A stretch of DNA of 21,767 bases. Origin: Haplomitrium mnioides (taxonomy: Eukaryota; Marchantiophyta; Haplomitriopsida; Calobryales). The notes below the pieces were generated by a model. It worked only from the letters and a program-made list of their open reading frames with translations, had not been told where the DNA came from and ran no database searches. Both the position numbers and the translations under genes were made by a program. This document shows, piece by piece, positions 8,643 to 17,964 of this stretch (within the stretch, counting starts at the first letter, position 1; every line of letters starts with the position of its first letter). The stretch covers positions 43,136 through 64,902 of the forward strand of contig JBNGIS010008496.1 in the NCBI GenBank assembly GCA_049999725.1, written 5' to 3'.

Positions 8643-9840
8643 TTAGCCAAACCACAACATGACACTGGATGTCTTAGTAACCAATGGGATGCGTGGAAGA
8701 AATGTATTATGACTTGCATGATCACATGTTAAAACCTTTGCATGAACAACCCAATTTGACCACCGTTGAACAATGAGTCGAGTGCCTTTGCAAAAACCAT
8801 TAGGTGGGTTTATATTACGCGAGAGCATAAAAAAACATGCCAATTTGAGCAAGAGCCTATATGGATGTCAACCACTGACATCGAAGGAGTGCAGATAGTC
8901 AGTGGTGATGACATTTGCACTGACTAGATCAACAACTTTTTTCCACACTCATAAAAGTTTTTTGTTGCTCTAGTACTACCTTCAACACTTCAACATTGAT
9001 TTAGCCAATGTCATCATTTTGTGCTACAAAGATAGCTCACTCACTAAAATATTCCCGTGTCCAACATTCATCTTGGATTACTCTGTGATATAATGATCAT
9101 GCTATTCAATGATTGTTCACACACCAACATAGGTGGTGGACGGTGAACACAATCATCATGACACATTGAAGCATGTTTTCTCCAAGCGCCAAAAGCCAAT
9201 CCGCAATTGTCTAATTTCCCAATTTTTCTTGAGGTGTAAAAAGTAGGACATGCATGTTCTTATATAGTAGATGCACATGCACTTGGCTCAAGACCTGCAT
9301 AAAATCAACGCACATCACAAAAGTGATTCCCTCAAATGAAACATTGCGCTATGTGATATCACGAAGCATATGATCAACAACTTCAAAGGCAAACTTATCC
9401 AGCATGGATGCCTCATCCCAAAGCATTAGCTTGGTCTATCGTAACTTCTTTACAAGATCTCCTTTGCACTTAATGTTGCATATGAATGTTGCATCTAACT
9501 CAATAGGAATTTTAAAGTGCAAATAGACAGTACTTTTCGTATAGCAAAAGTGCAACGATCCTATATAAGACTATTGCTAGCGCAATTTTGCTTTGCTTGT
9601 GCACCATTTTGAAAATAAAGTTCTCCAAATATGTCTTGTCAGTACCACCAACCCATCAATGAAGTAGATTTTATATGATACATCAAGTGCACATGATTGT
9701 ATAATTCTTTGACAAGCTTTATTTTGGTCTATATTCAAAGTGGAGTCTTGTTGAGTAAACTTCTCCTATCAATTCCATACATTGAGGCTCAATAGCTCAA
9801 CAACAAAACAATTGCACAATTCCCCAATGTCAAAATTAGG
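8643..9840 (-). pseudogene. Helitron Pif1-like helicase fragment
   Basis: The helicase begins LNQDQNKACQRII. Walker A is broken by a frameshift, with GGTDKT readable at 9649-9632 in a shifted frame where the family has GGTGKT. Then come FKIPIELDATFICNI, Walker B WDEA (9420-9409) and FEVVDHMLRDI. After several stops, ORF 8852-8643 gives FFMLSRNINPPNGFCKGTRL and FLPRIPLVTK, matching the C-terminal Pif1/Helitron block (MLLRNLDP..GLCNGTRL). The last helicase motif (AMTINKSQGQT) is not found, so the C-terminus is truncated. The enzyme would unwind donor DNA during rolling-circle transfer. Confidence 0.87.
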
Positions 9841-10640
9841 CTAAGGTAAGCCAAAGTAATTCAAGATCATGTCAAGTGCTCTAAGAAGTTGGCCAATTAA
9901 GTTCAATGCCATACTATAAATTTGCTCTTGTGTTGGGTTCTTTGAGCTATTTTGGCAAAGCCAATGAACACAATTATTGAAGAATCGATCTTTAAAGTGC
10001 TCCAAAAACTGGCAAGGTGGGCAATGTGTCAAAATGGTAATGAAAAGTGAGTGTAATTGGTTGCCAAGTTGCATAAGTAATGCTTCTTGCAAAGATAGCA
10101 CCCATTCATCATCATTCTCAAAAAGATCACGCGCAACATACTTTGCTTTAGACATGTTATATGTTGTGCTCTCAAATACACAAAGATCTTCAAATGATTG
10201 AATACCCTCTACAATAGTCAAAAGTATGCGCAAGAAGTATCTTTCTCCTACTATTGGGTTTACTAAGTAAAGACAACCGATCGACATACCCTTCTTTGGA
10301 TTATCCACACCTTAGTAGAATTGTTTCATATGAGATTCAAAAGAAAGTCCAAATAAGATGTCTCCTTTACTAAAGAATATTTGTGATTTTCTTCAAACCA
10401 TTGCGTCAATGTCACTATGTGTGCTCATTTACTATTCACAATATTTTGAAGATCTCCATGAGCATTGAACGCAACACTTTGTTGATTTGGTGAGTGAACT
10501 TGTAGTTGTTGGATTGATGGGAAGCCAAAATGCATTTTGAAACCCATTATACGCTATACCGCTTCATAAGCAAATACATAGCGTGCATCAATGTATTGTT
10601 CGGATCTTATCAACATTTTGTAATATAAATTGTGACTCAA
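9841..10640 (-). pseudogene. Helitron Rep-helicase linker region
   Basis: An upstream part reads YIDARYVFAYEAV, GFPSIQQLQVHSPNQQSVAF and LTQWFEENHKYS, typical of plant Helitron proteins (LDARYVSA.EA.WRI.GF; V.RL.VH.P..Q.V). After a frameshift near 10310, the ORF 10308-9841 (155 codons) carries the conserved block IGCLYLVNPIVGERYFLRIL, then EGIQSFEDL, ENDDEWVLSLQEA and LFITILTHCPP. This block links Rep to the helicase. Its function is unclear, but it is highly diagnostic of Helitrons. A TGA ends the ORF just before the helicase. Confidence 0.9.
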
Positions 10641-12100
10641 TCATGACCTTTGTACGTATTTGAAGACGTACTTGACTGCAACAATGGAGGAATAAATCTA
10701 TTAATAGTGACTAATAATAAAGACTTTTTCTGCATGTTATGTTTTCCTAGTTAAGGAGGTGCTTACCTCCACGTTAATGTGTGCATTATACTTTGATGAC
10801 AAAAGCAAAGAATGAGAGACAATCCATCAATTTTCCACACATCGATCTTTTTCATCAACAAATGTGCATCTATTATCTCGTTGTTTGTACACAAGATACC
10901 TATCTTTTTCTATACACATCATGTCAAGAAATTGTCGGGGATATTGCTTTGAACACTTTCCTTTCACCATACATGTTGTGTTTGGCTTCTCTACACCACA
11001 TAGTCCATGCACTAAACAATGTGTCATAGTCTCATAGGCTTAAGATTGGGTCAATAGGTTTGGAATCTCAGCTGGCACAACATAGTCAACTGCATCGGCG
11101 CTTCTCAATTTTGATTGTTCATCTAATATCTACAAAATATGCCTATGTGGTAAGTCTCATTTCTTAAAATCAATCACATGACAATATCTAAATGTTGTGC
11201 CAAAAATCTTGTCTTTGATATCCATCATGAGCTCTTTGAATTTGATGTGAAAGACACATGCGATCAAATCTGGTTGATCTTGTGTCACCTAACCTTCTTC
11301 CAGCTCTTCAATGGTCTTCGACTATTTTAGGTTACATGTGAATGTGATGAAGAGATCTGGTTGCCTAAAATACCACACAATAGTCATTACATCTAAGTGT
11401 AGTTGGATCATTTGCCTGTCCCCTCCAAAAAATGATGATGGCAAATCATCATATGTCATATTTGTGTTGCATCATGATCTCCCTCATTCAATTCATCTAC
11501 GATATTTGAATATAACTCACATTGCAATGTTGATTGGTTGTCAATGAGGAACTCAAGCTGATTCTGCTCCACACAAGCCTAAACATCAACTATAAACTAT
11601 TGAGGCAAACATCCATCCAGAAAGATATGATTTGTAGACTAACGTAGATGAAGCATGTAGGTATAATACCGTATTTCTGATATGCGCATAGAGCCTCCTT
11701 TTCCATGAATAGCAAAGGGGTCATTATTGTCAAATTCCATGCCATTGAAATTAAAGCCTCTCAATGGAATGTATGTTGACCATCCTTGACACTTGTCTCG
11801 GAAGAGTAGTACATAGTGAAGTGGTGTTTAATGTGAATGCAATGCTGATAGTTGTTGCAAAATCCTATTTGTACATTTGATAATGATGTAATGACAAAAA
11901 AATGCTGCCATCATGCCCATCACCCACCATGATCACACCAATTTTTTCTATTATAAACATGTTATATTGATGTTAATCTTGCGATTGCAATGATAGCAAT
12001 CGTAATTCAAGTTCCAGTGCAAGCTCTTCTATCATTCTTTGACGTCTATTGTCATACAAATTTGCATATGGAGTAACCCTTTGCAACACTTTTGTAGTTG
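10640..12100 (-). pseudogene. Helitron replication initiator (Rep) region
   Basis: From 12100 leftward the frames read EKIGVIMVGDGHDGSIF, LHYVLLF, ISEIRYYTYMLHLR, LDVMTIVWYF and QPDLFITFTCN. Next come QPDLIACVFHIKFKELMMDI, the HUH-type motif DLPHRHIL (H-R-H at 11147-11139), MTHCLVHGLCG and KGKCSKQYP (ORF 11027-10827). Last are KYNAHINVEV and VKYVFKYV. The final motif keeps two Tyr four residues apart (codons 10670-10668 and 10658-10656), the pair that in Helitron Rep attacks DNA. Stops flank the HUH motif (FKK*DLPH; HIL*ILDE), and a 64-69 nt insertion separates INVEV from VKY. Non-functional. Confidence 0.87.
10686..10759. repeat. 64-nt insertion in Helitron Rep flanked by a 5-bp repeat
   Basis: GGAGG at 10686-10690 and GGAGG at 10755-10759 bracket 64 nt (10691-10754) that interrupt the otherwise continuous Rep reading NVEVSTS / SIVAVKYVFKYV. 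One repeat plus the insert is 69 nt, so the frame is kept, although the insert brings stops. I see no inverted termini in it. Confidence 0.6.
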
Positions 12101-12597
12101 TTCCATTATGACGGAAGACATTATCAAAGTAAAATTTTGCCAATTATGGAGCATCTATTGTATCTACCGTTGGTGCTAAATAAATGTGTTTGTTAAGCTT
12201 GTCTACAAACACCACAATGGTAGTAAACCCACGAGGCGTAGTTGGAAGTCAAGTGACAAGATCCAAACTTAACATGTTTCCAACAAGCAATAGGAATTGG
12301 TAGTGGCTAAAGAAATCCCCATGGTTTTTGATTTGAAGCTTTGTTTCATTGACAACTTTCACACAAACAAACAAAACTACAAACATCTCAAGCCAAGTTA
12401 GCCCACCACCAAGTACATTGAAGCAACTCTGTTGTTTTGTCTACTCTAAAATGCCATTTGACACGTATTATCTTGTGGAACATATATTTTATAGCCTTGA
12501 TAGAGAATACCATCTCGAATGGAAAAAGAATGATACTCCTATCTTTGACGGCCAATCGTGCTTGAACAAGACAAAAAGAAACTTCTCTTTGTAGATT
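12100..12597 (-). pseudogene. Integrase fragment of gypsy copy B
   Basis: The minus strand matches copy A's integrase: FPFEMVFSIKAIKYMF, then FRVDKTTELLQCTWWWANLA, CxxCESCQ of the zinc finger, RGFTTIVVFVDKLNKHIYLA with the first catalytic Asp, and FDNVFRHNG. The two His of the HHCC finger are deleted, and several stops are present. The second Asp and the Glu are absent because the sequence passes into Helitron Rep at about 12100. The plus-strand ORF at 12349-12594 is a shadow. Confidence 0.85.
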
Positions 12598-13200
12598 TTA
12601 ACAATAACTCCCTCTAGTTGCCTCATCCAAGTGTAGCATACTAATGTTAACCGCCTTCATTGTATTTGCTCGATGATCCGGCCTTTGCGACAATGCATCA
12701 AGAATGGTGTGGAACCTTCCAAGTTTGTATTCTAGTTTGATATCAAAGAGTTGCAATTGATCTTCCCATTGGTGATGGCGACTTGTCAAATTTTCCAATT
12801 AGATTGCTTGTAACAATGGCTTGTGATATGTGCATATAAGCACATGTCTTCCTAAAAAATAGTGTCTCCACACTTTGGTAGCATAAACCATTGCCAATTA
12901 CTCTCGATCCCTTGCAGAATAATTTCTCTCTATGGCATTTAATCGACATGATATAAAGGAAATTAGATAAAGTCCATCCTCAAACTCTTGTGCAAAATTG
13001 CTCCAATATCAAAATTAGAAGCATCAAAATCAACTATACAATATGCCTTTGGATCATATGGCTATAGAATTGGATAAGAAGAGACTGCATTCTTGAGCTG
13101 CTGAAATGCCGCTTGCTCTTTGGCAGTCCATTGAAACTTGACCTCCTTGCCAAACAGATGTGTAAGTGGCGCAACAATATGTGCATAATAATAGATTAAT
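12598..13200 (-). pseudogene. RNase H region of gypsy copy B
   Basis: It reads FGKEVKFQWTAKEQAAFQQL, then VDFDASNFDIGAI with the first catalytic Asp. After frameshifts it gives the C-terminal tether WEDQLQLFDIKLEYKLGRFH and LDALSQRPDHRANT (ORF 12798-12598). Domain order relative to integrase is as in copy A. The middle is scrambled by small deletions and stops. Confidence 0.85.
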
Positions 13201-13775
13201 CATCGATAAAAGATTTCCAATACTTTGAAGGCTCTAATGTCCTTTGCCTCCTTTGGTGTTGGCCACTCTCTAATAGCCTTGATTTTCTCTTCTTCCAAAA
13301 TTCACACTTGGATCTCTTACAATAAAACTTCAAATCCCGCAATTTTTGCAATACTTCTTTCAGAGGATCGTGATGCTTAGCTTCAGTTTTACTAAAAATA
13401 AGGATGTTATACAAGAACACCAAAACTGACTTATCCAATAACCCATCAAAAATTTAATGCATTTGATCTATAAATATGGTCGAAGCATTAGTCAGACCAA
13501 ATGTAAGGACCTTCCACTCAAAATGCTTATACCTTGTGTAAAAAGTTGTCTTTGGCACATCACTTGGCTTGATAGGAATCTGCCAATAGCTACTTCAAAG
13601 ATCAAGTTCAGAAAAGAATCACGCACCACTCAATTGATCCAACAAATCATCACTACATGGTAAATGATAGGCATTCTCTACTATTTGATTGTTCAATGGC
13701 AATAATATGTACGAAGACAAAATCCACCATCTCTCTTTGGTACAAAAATTACTAGTGCTCTCCAAGCCGAAGTAT
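13201..13775 (-). pseudogene. Reverse transcriptase region of gypsy copy B
   Basis: RT starts near 13775 with WRALVIFVPKRDGGFCL. It passes through frameshifted palm sequence to ORF 13438-13196, DKSVLVFLYNILIFSKTEAK. The catalytic Asp pair (F-L-D-D in copy A, F-V-D-D in copy C) is Tyr-Asn here (codons 13411-13406), so the active site itself is dead. About 35 bp around the CEFWK...TYLG segment is missing compared with copies A and C. Confidence 0.88.
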
Positions 13776-14210
13776 TATGCTACTTGAAATCCTTCTCAAG
13801 AAGATCCATCAAGATCTTGCAAAGCTCTTCCAACTCTTGAGACGATAACGGATATATAGGCCGATTATAAGGAGTATTTTCTGGTATCATCTCAATTGGA
13901 AAGGGCATTCCACGATCATTTGGTAACCATTTTGGCAAATCATCAAGAAATACATCTAAAAACTCCTTCAAAATATCATCAATCATTAAGGTCGGTACAT
14001 ATTTCCCTCCCTTCTTATTCAAGTCCACAATAGGCTTGCTCCATAGAGCAAAAACAGACAACTCTTTCCCCATCAAAGCATCACATTAAATGAATGTGAG
14101 CTTCTTCACCAATGGTGCCGGATGCTCCAAAAGAAACTATTTTCCTTGTAAAGTAAATTGAATTTGTCGTTTTGCCCGATCAACTTAAGTGGGTCGATCT
14201 TCAAGCCAAG
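13776..14210 (-). pseudogene. Protease-RT linker of gypsy copy B
   Basis: ORF 14076-13780 (98 codons) reads KELSVFALWSKPIVDLNKK, YVPTLMIDDILKEFLDVFLD, DRGMPFPIEMIPENTPYNRP and YPLSSQELEEL. It is the single-copy version of the segment duplicated in copy A. The P-Y-N-R-P motif just before the RT fingers is the best preserved of the three copies. It resembles the left of copy A's two linker copies most closely. Confidence 0.85.
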
Positions 14211-14273
14211 GCAAGCTCAAAGTAATGTCATATTGTACAGGTGCAATAACAAAATTTATAGATTCCTTATACT
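14211..14273 (-). pseudogene. 3' part of copy B protease, left of the nested element
   Basis: The minus strand reads YKESINFVIAPVQYDIT, the protease C-terminal strand that in copies A and C ends VQYDIIL / LYNMTSF. Its upstream part lies at 19038-19345, with the two separated by a 4.76-kb LTR element. The last five bases (ATACT on plus, 14269-14273) are the target duplication. Confidence 0.85.
14269..14273. repeat. Target-site duplication ATACT, left
   Basis: ATACT at 14269-14273 directly precedes TGTCAGCC, the left end of the nested element. The same five bases follow its right end at 19033-19037. Five bp is the usual duplication length for LTR-retrotransposon integrases. Confidence 0.85.
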
Positions 14274-14469
14274 TGTCAGCCCCCTCCTTCTGGTCTTATC
14301 CTCCGAACACCACTCTTCGGAAGGAAAAGGCTGACTTTTACGGGGTGAGGTTATTTTATGAGATGGCCTCGCTACAAGTTATCAATTTCAGGCCTTAAGG
14401 GGGTTCCTCCTCACCTTACTGACCTTTCTCCTTGTTCAATTCTCTATTCACACATTCATACACACCACA
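14274..14469 (-). repeat. Truncated 3' LTR of the nested element
   Basis: These 196 bp match 15432-15628 in the same orientation (TCTTATCCTCCGAACACC, AAGGAAAAGGCTGACTTTTA, TCAGGCCTTAAGGGGGTTCC, ATTCACACATTCATACACAC). Differences are a handful of substitutions plus a 1-bp indel near 14343. Similarity stops at CACCACA (14469). Only the distal (U5-side) end survives; the remaining ~3.4 kb and the purine tract are deleted. The 69- and 134-codon plus ORFs here are shadows. Confidence 0.88.
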
Positions 14470-14477
14470 ATAAAAGT

Positions 14478-14700
14478 GAGAAAAGACAATTGGTTGGTGT
14501 TTGGGAAGCGACTCATGAGGAGGAGACAAACGAGGAGAACCTGCAGCATGTCCCGGAACTGCAATCGCTAGGCGATCCAAATAAACCTAACATGATGGTG
14601 GATCGCCTAGCGATTGCAGTTCCGAGACATGGTGCAGGTTCTCCTCATTTGTCTCCTCCTCATGAGTCGCTTCCCAGACACCAACCAATTGTCTTTTCTC
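14478..14700. repeat. Large near-perfect palindrome, 102-nt arms
   Basis: 14478-14579 is the reverse complement of 14599-14700 with 4 mismatches in 102 positions; the loop is 19 nt. The right arm is the in-frame continuation of the gag-like ORF (minus strand), so it is the original. The left arm is an inverted copy attached 8 nt from the truncated 3' LTR. RNA or single-stranded DNA from here would fold into a long hairpin. Confidence 0.95.
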
Positions 14701-15336
14701 TTCTGGTTGTGTCGGGTAGAACCAGGTGGGGTCTTCCATCTTGTATTTATAATCGCTTATAGGTGACCACTCGTGATTCGCACCCTTCTTAGCCTTTCGT
14801 CGCTTCTTGCCCTTGCTCTTCTAGTGAGGCTTGGGTTTTGCTTTAGCCCTTGCTTGATAACAATCCTCTGAGTCAGAGGTTTCCTCCTTTGTCCAGACTG
14901 CTTCCTCCTCCCCAGATTGGGGATGTGTTGCAATTGGATACTCATACTTCTGCCCCCATGGTTCCAGGCAGTTGGAGGAAACGTGTCCAGGCTGATCACA
15001 ATTCCAGCACACCATAATGATCCTCCTCGGTGGTCCGGTAGCGACCTATTCATTTGCTTGTTCAACTCCCTCTAGATTCGGCGTGATGCTCGCAAGAAGG
15101 GCCTGCATTACCTCCATCTTTGCACTCAATTCCGCTAAGCGAGCTTCCTTTTCTTTGGCAGCCTTTCTGATCCTTCGATCCTTTCTCTACTTCTTCCTTC
15201 TTGAAGATCTCTGATCATCAGAGCTACTGCTATCAGAGTCACTGTCAGAGCTCTCCTCATCGCTACTTGAACTATCAAAAGAGTATTCTGACACATACTT
15301 AGCTCGTCTTTTCCTTCGTGTGCGGTTATGGCCCAT
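14587..15336 (-). pseudogene. Short gag-like ORF with CCHC zinc knuckle, three in-frame TAGs
   Basis: The start is an ATG at 15336-15334, 69 nt past the PBS. One frame runs ~250 codons to a TAG at 14589-14587. In order it has a basic N-terminus (HNRTRRKRRAK), a Ser/Asp-rich acidic stretch (SSSSDEESSDSDSDSSSSDD), a charged helical/coiled-coil segment (KAAKEKEARLAELSAKMEVM), the knuckle CWNCDQPGHVSSNC (C-x2-C-x4-H-x4-C), and a Lys-rich patch after residue 172. Three internal stops are all TAG (after RRKK, QANE and KPKPH), and the frame is otherwise open. A knuckle implies nucleic-acid binding as in Gag nucleocapsid. No capsid fold is recognisable. Confidence 0.7.
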
Positions 15337-15404
15337 TCCCTGAATGGAGAGTTGGAAAGTGATAACTTGGTTCTGGGTTGGTCTCAGGTTTTTTCAAACC
15401 ATTC

Positions 15405-15422
15405 GCCCTCCTTCTAGCGCCA
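15405..15422 (-). promoter_or_regulatory. Primer-binding site of the nested element (tRNA-Asn type)
   Basis: The minus strand reads TGGCGCTAGAAGGAGGGC, 9 nt past the LTR end. From memory, the plant tRNA-Asn 3' end (...GCCCTCCTTCTAGCG plus CCA) pairs with all 18 positions. This sets the element's orientation and the inner boundary of its 5' LTR. Confidence 0.8.
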
Positions 15423-16616
15423 AAAAATGTATGTCAACCCCCTCCTTCTGGTCTTATCCTCCGAACACCGCTCTTCGGAAGGAAAAGGCTGACTTTTACG
15501 TGGTTCAGGTTCTTTTATGAGATGGCCCCGCTGCAAGTTATCAATTTCAGGCCTTAAGGGGGTTCCTCCTCACCTTACTGACCTTTCTCCTCGTTCAATT
15601 CTCTATTCACACATTCATACACACCACAGAAGCGTCTCTGATCAAATTCCAAAGTGGATTTCAATGATCCTAGGGAGGATCCAGACTCAAAGTTTTACAA
15701 TGCAGGATCAAGTCCTGATATCTGAATTATACATGGGATCTATCCCCCTTACTCTCTGAATCTAATTCTTGGATTCCTGCTGAACTGGGATCCTGTTCAC
15801 TTCAGATCTGAATTATCCTTTCCAGTAATTACAAACATAAGACAAAACTAACTACACCTTGCATACACAACACCACACACTCCGCCGGCGTTCCTCTGAC
15901 TTTCCCAAGATCCAATCTTTACTGCCTCCCATGCACTCCTGCTCTTTATTCCAACAATTCCAACCTTCTCTTGAGTCTCACGATTCCAGTGACCCATCCT
16001 TCCTCTACTCACGCACCCTTCTCCAGATAGTCTTTTTACCTTCCCTCGCGAGAAGCCCTGGTTTGACTTCCTCAAGATCAGAAGAGGTCTTGTTTAACTT
16101 CCACCTTTGGAAGACAGTCCTCTCGACTGCTGGCCACCCACTCCACCCTGAAGCTTCGATGGATCTTCCTACACCGTGCGCGGGCACGAATGCAGCTACT
16201 CCTTCTTGACTTCCCTTGAGAGAATAAACCAGAAACGCCCCTGACATTCCTGGGATTGTTGCTCCTGCACAGTTAACATTGAGACAACCTCAAAGATCCC
16301 CCTTTGGCAGCCTCTCCAATTTCAGGACAACCCAGAATTTCCTTCAGCCTTCAAGTATCAGTCCACCTCCGACGCTGGTCCACCCGTAGAGATGAGTACA
16401 CTTGGATCGTCTGAGCGTGTAGAGCTCTCTGCTCAGTGATTCCTAGTGCCCCTCTAGTCCACCTCCACCCCTGCTAGCCCCCTGCTCGAGTTCACCTACT
16501 TCAATTGAAGATTTAAGAAATCTATCCTCCCTCCCTCGTATGTCTTCCTTTTGGTATCGTTCTCACGACTTGCAAGTTTGCATCCACAATCAACCCTTTT
16601 AACATCGCAGACGATC

Positions 16617-16623
16617 CTTTTAT
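16617..16623 (-). promoter_or_regulatory. Candidate TATA box of the nested element
   Basis: The minus strand reads GGAGTATAAAAGGATCG. It is the best TATA-like site on the coding strand of the long LTR, downstream (minus sense) of the bZIP-type repeats. The transcript would start near 16590. Position is inferred, not proven. Confidence 0.45.
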
Positions 16624-17067
16624 ACTCCTTGCTTACCTTGCTGAAGCCTTCCTGTTTCCCCGCATTCGGCAGTTAATCTTGTTAAGCAATGTCGAGGTGA
16701 CACCTTGCGAGTACGAGCAACGACTTAACTGAAGCAGTTAACCCAAGGTTCTCAACTGTTGTTCCGAAAATCTCATGGAATCCTCGAAGATGCCCCTGGC
16801 GCGGACTGGGTGCGAAGCTGGCACTTGGTCGAAGACTATGCTCGGAGCTCCTGATTATAGCGTAGATTAGCTTGGCATTGATTTGCGCTTTCAAATCAGA
16901 AGAGTAGGGCTCGGCGTCCCCAAAGTCGCAGATTCCGGAAGTGTCCCCGTGGGACCCCGATGATGACCCATTCGATGTCGCGATACGTTGTAGAGTTAGT
17001 TGCAGCCGAGGAGGGCAATCCGACATGGTAAAGCTGAGCTAGATCCGAAGAAGAATTCCAAGAAGAA

Positions 17068-17081
17068 GAGAGAGAGAGAGA
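17068..17081 (+). repeat. Short (AG)n tract in the long LTR
   Basis: AGAAGAAGAGAGAGAGAGAGA at about 17061-17081 is a small microsatellite within the nested element's 5' LTR. On the transcribed strand it is a TC-rich tract upstream of the TATA candidate. Confidence 0.7.
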
Positions 17082-17150
17082 ATAATCTAAAAGGCCTTGA
17101 TCATTGAATCCGAAGAAGGCGCAATCCGTAGGTGATTCTGAAGACAGAGG

Positions 17151-17523
17151 CCACGTCATCCGCAAGCTCCTTTGGAACTTCCCCGTCGCCCTTAGAACTC
17201 CACCGGTTGCCACGTATCTTGCCTTCCACGTCATCCGCACAACGTCGTCTGTCGCCGCCCCGCAAAGGGGTAGGCGGACCATCGCATTGACCTAATTCCG
17301 CATTTGACCTGCAGGAACCTTCGGACCACCGCTGAACGCCATGTCATCCGTCGCCGCGCCGTCCGACGTCGCCCCGCAAGGGGTAGGCGGACCGTCACCT
17401 TGAAAGGATTCCGTAGTTGACCCGTTGTTGACCCGTAGGAACCCTTGGACCATAGTGGAGCGCCACATCATCCGTCAAAGACCCGCAGATACCCTCGGAC
17501 CACAGTGGAGCGCCACGTCATCC
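17151..17523 (-). promoter_or_regulatory. U3 repeat block with five CCACGTCATCC-like (bZIP) motifs
   Basis: CCACGTCATCC or one-base variants occur at 17151 (cut short by one base in spacing terms), 17226, 17339 (CCATGTCATCC), 17463 (CCACATCATCC) and 17513. On the minus strand these read GGATGACGTGG, which contains TGACG and the ACGT core recognised by plant bZIP factors. They lie in imperfect repeats with GGGGTAGGCGGACC (about 17267 and 17383) and GACC.CAGTGGAGCGCCAC (about 17450 and 17500). The two variants differ by single transitions. Lying upstream of the TATA candidate, they look like enhancer repeats. Confidence 0.55.
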
Positions 17524-17964
17524 ATCAAAGAATTCATTCACCGAGTAAGAACGGTACCTTTTGTCGCCGCTTCGGAACCCGCTCGCAATAAGAACTGAGG
17601 CTTCCTTCGCTAACTCTTTGCTCTACTTGATATAGGAACCATGGCAGACTCCCCGTGGATCCCCTTCGAACTTTCAGTGCACCCGGTTGAACTTTCGTCC
17701 TCGGCAATGCCGGAACTCCGATAGGTCACCTTTTCGGTTGCTGGTTCCTTGCTTCTTCTTCTGGCCGAATTGTCGCTTCATTGCCTTTCCGCCATAAGAA
17801 CTAAGCGCGCCATCAACACCCGTCGAACTTTCAGACCATACCTTGTCGAACTTTTTGCCGCTTCGCCGGATCAGTGATATATCAACATTTTGCTTTACTC
17901 GCTCTTTGTCTGGCCGGACCCGTGATAAGTCACTGCTTTGCATCCATTCCCTTGGTCTCCAGTT

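Larger units (their letters stand above)
8643..12100 (-). mobile_element. Decayed Helitron (RepHel) fragment
   Basis: Over ~3.4 kb the minus strand shows, in order, the pre-Rep and Rep regions, the HUH and two-Tyr motifs, and a Pif1-like helicase. This is the domain order of plant Helitrons, which move as rolling circles through a single-strand nicking Rep and a 5'-3' helicase. Stops and frameshifts occur in all parts. The 5' side is cut at about 12100, where the sequence changes mid-codon into gypsy integrase, and the helicase C-terminus is lost below 8643. No 5'-TC or CTRR-3' terminus can be placed, so full element limits are unknown. Confidence 0.88.

Noticed and set aside
10676-10766. A GTAAGC...TTGCAG intron in the Helitron Rep gene (minus strand)
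   Set aside because: Splicing there shifts the frame and removes SIVA, which matches Helitron proteins just before VKY. An insertion between the two GGAGG repeats fits better.
14478-14700. Palindrome as a MITE or foldback DNA transposon
   Set aside because: One arm is continuous with the gag-like reading frame, and there are no flanking target duplications.
15848-16247. ORFs of 75-116 codons on both strands in the long LTR
   Set aside because: No recognisable domain; they lie in the R/U5 part of the LTR and overlap one another.
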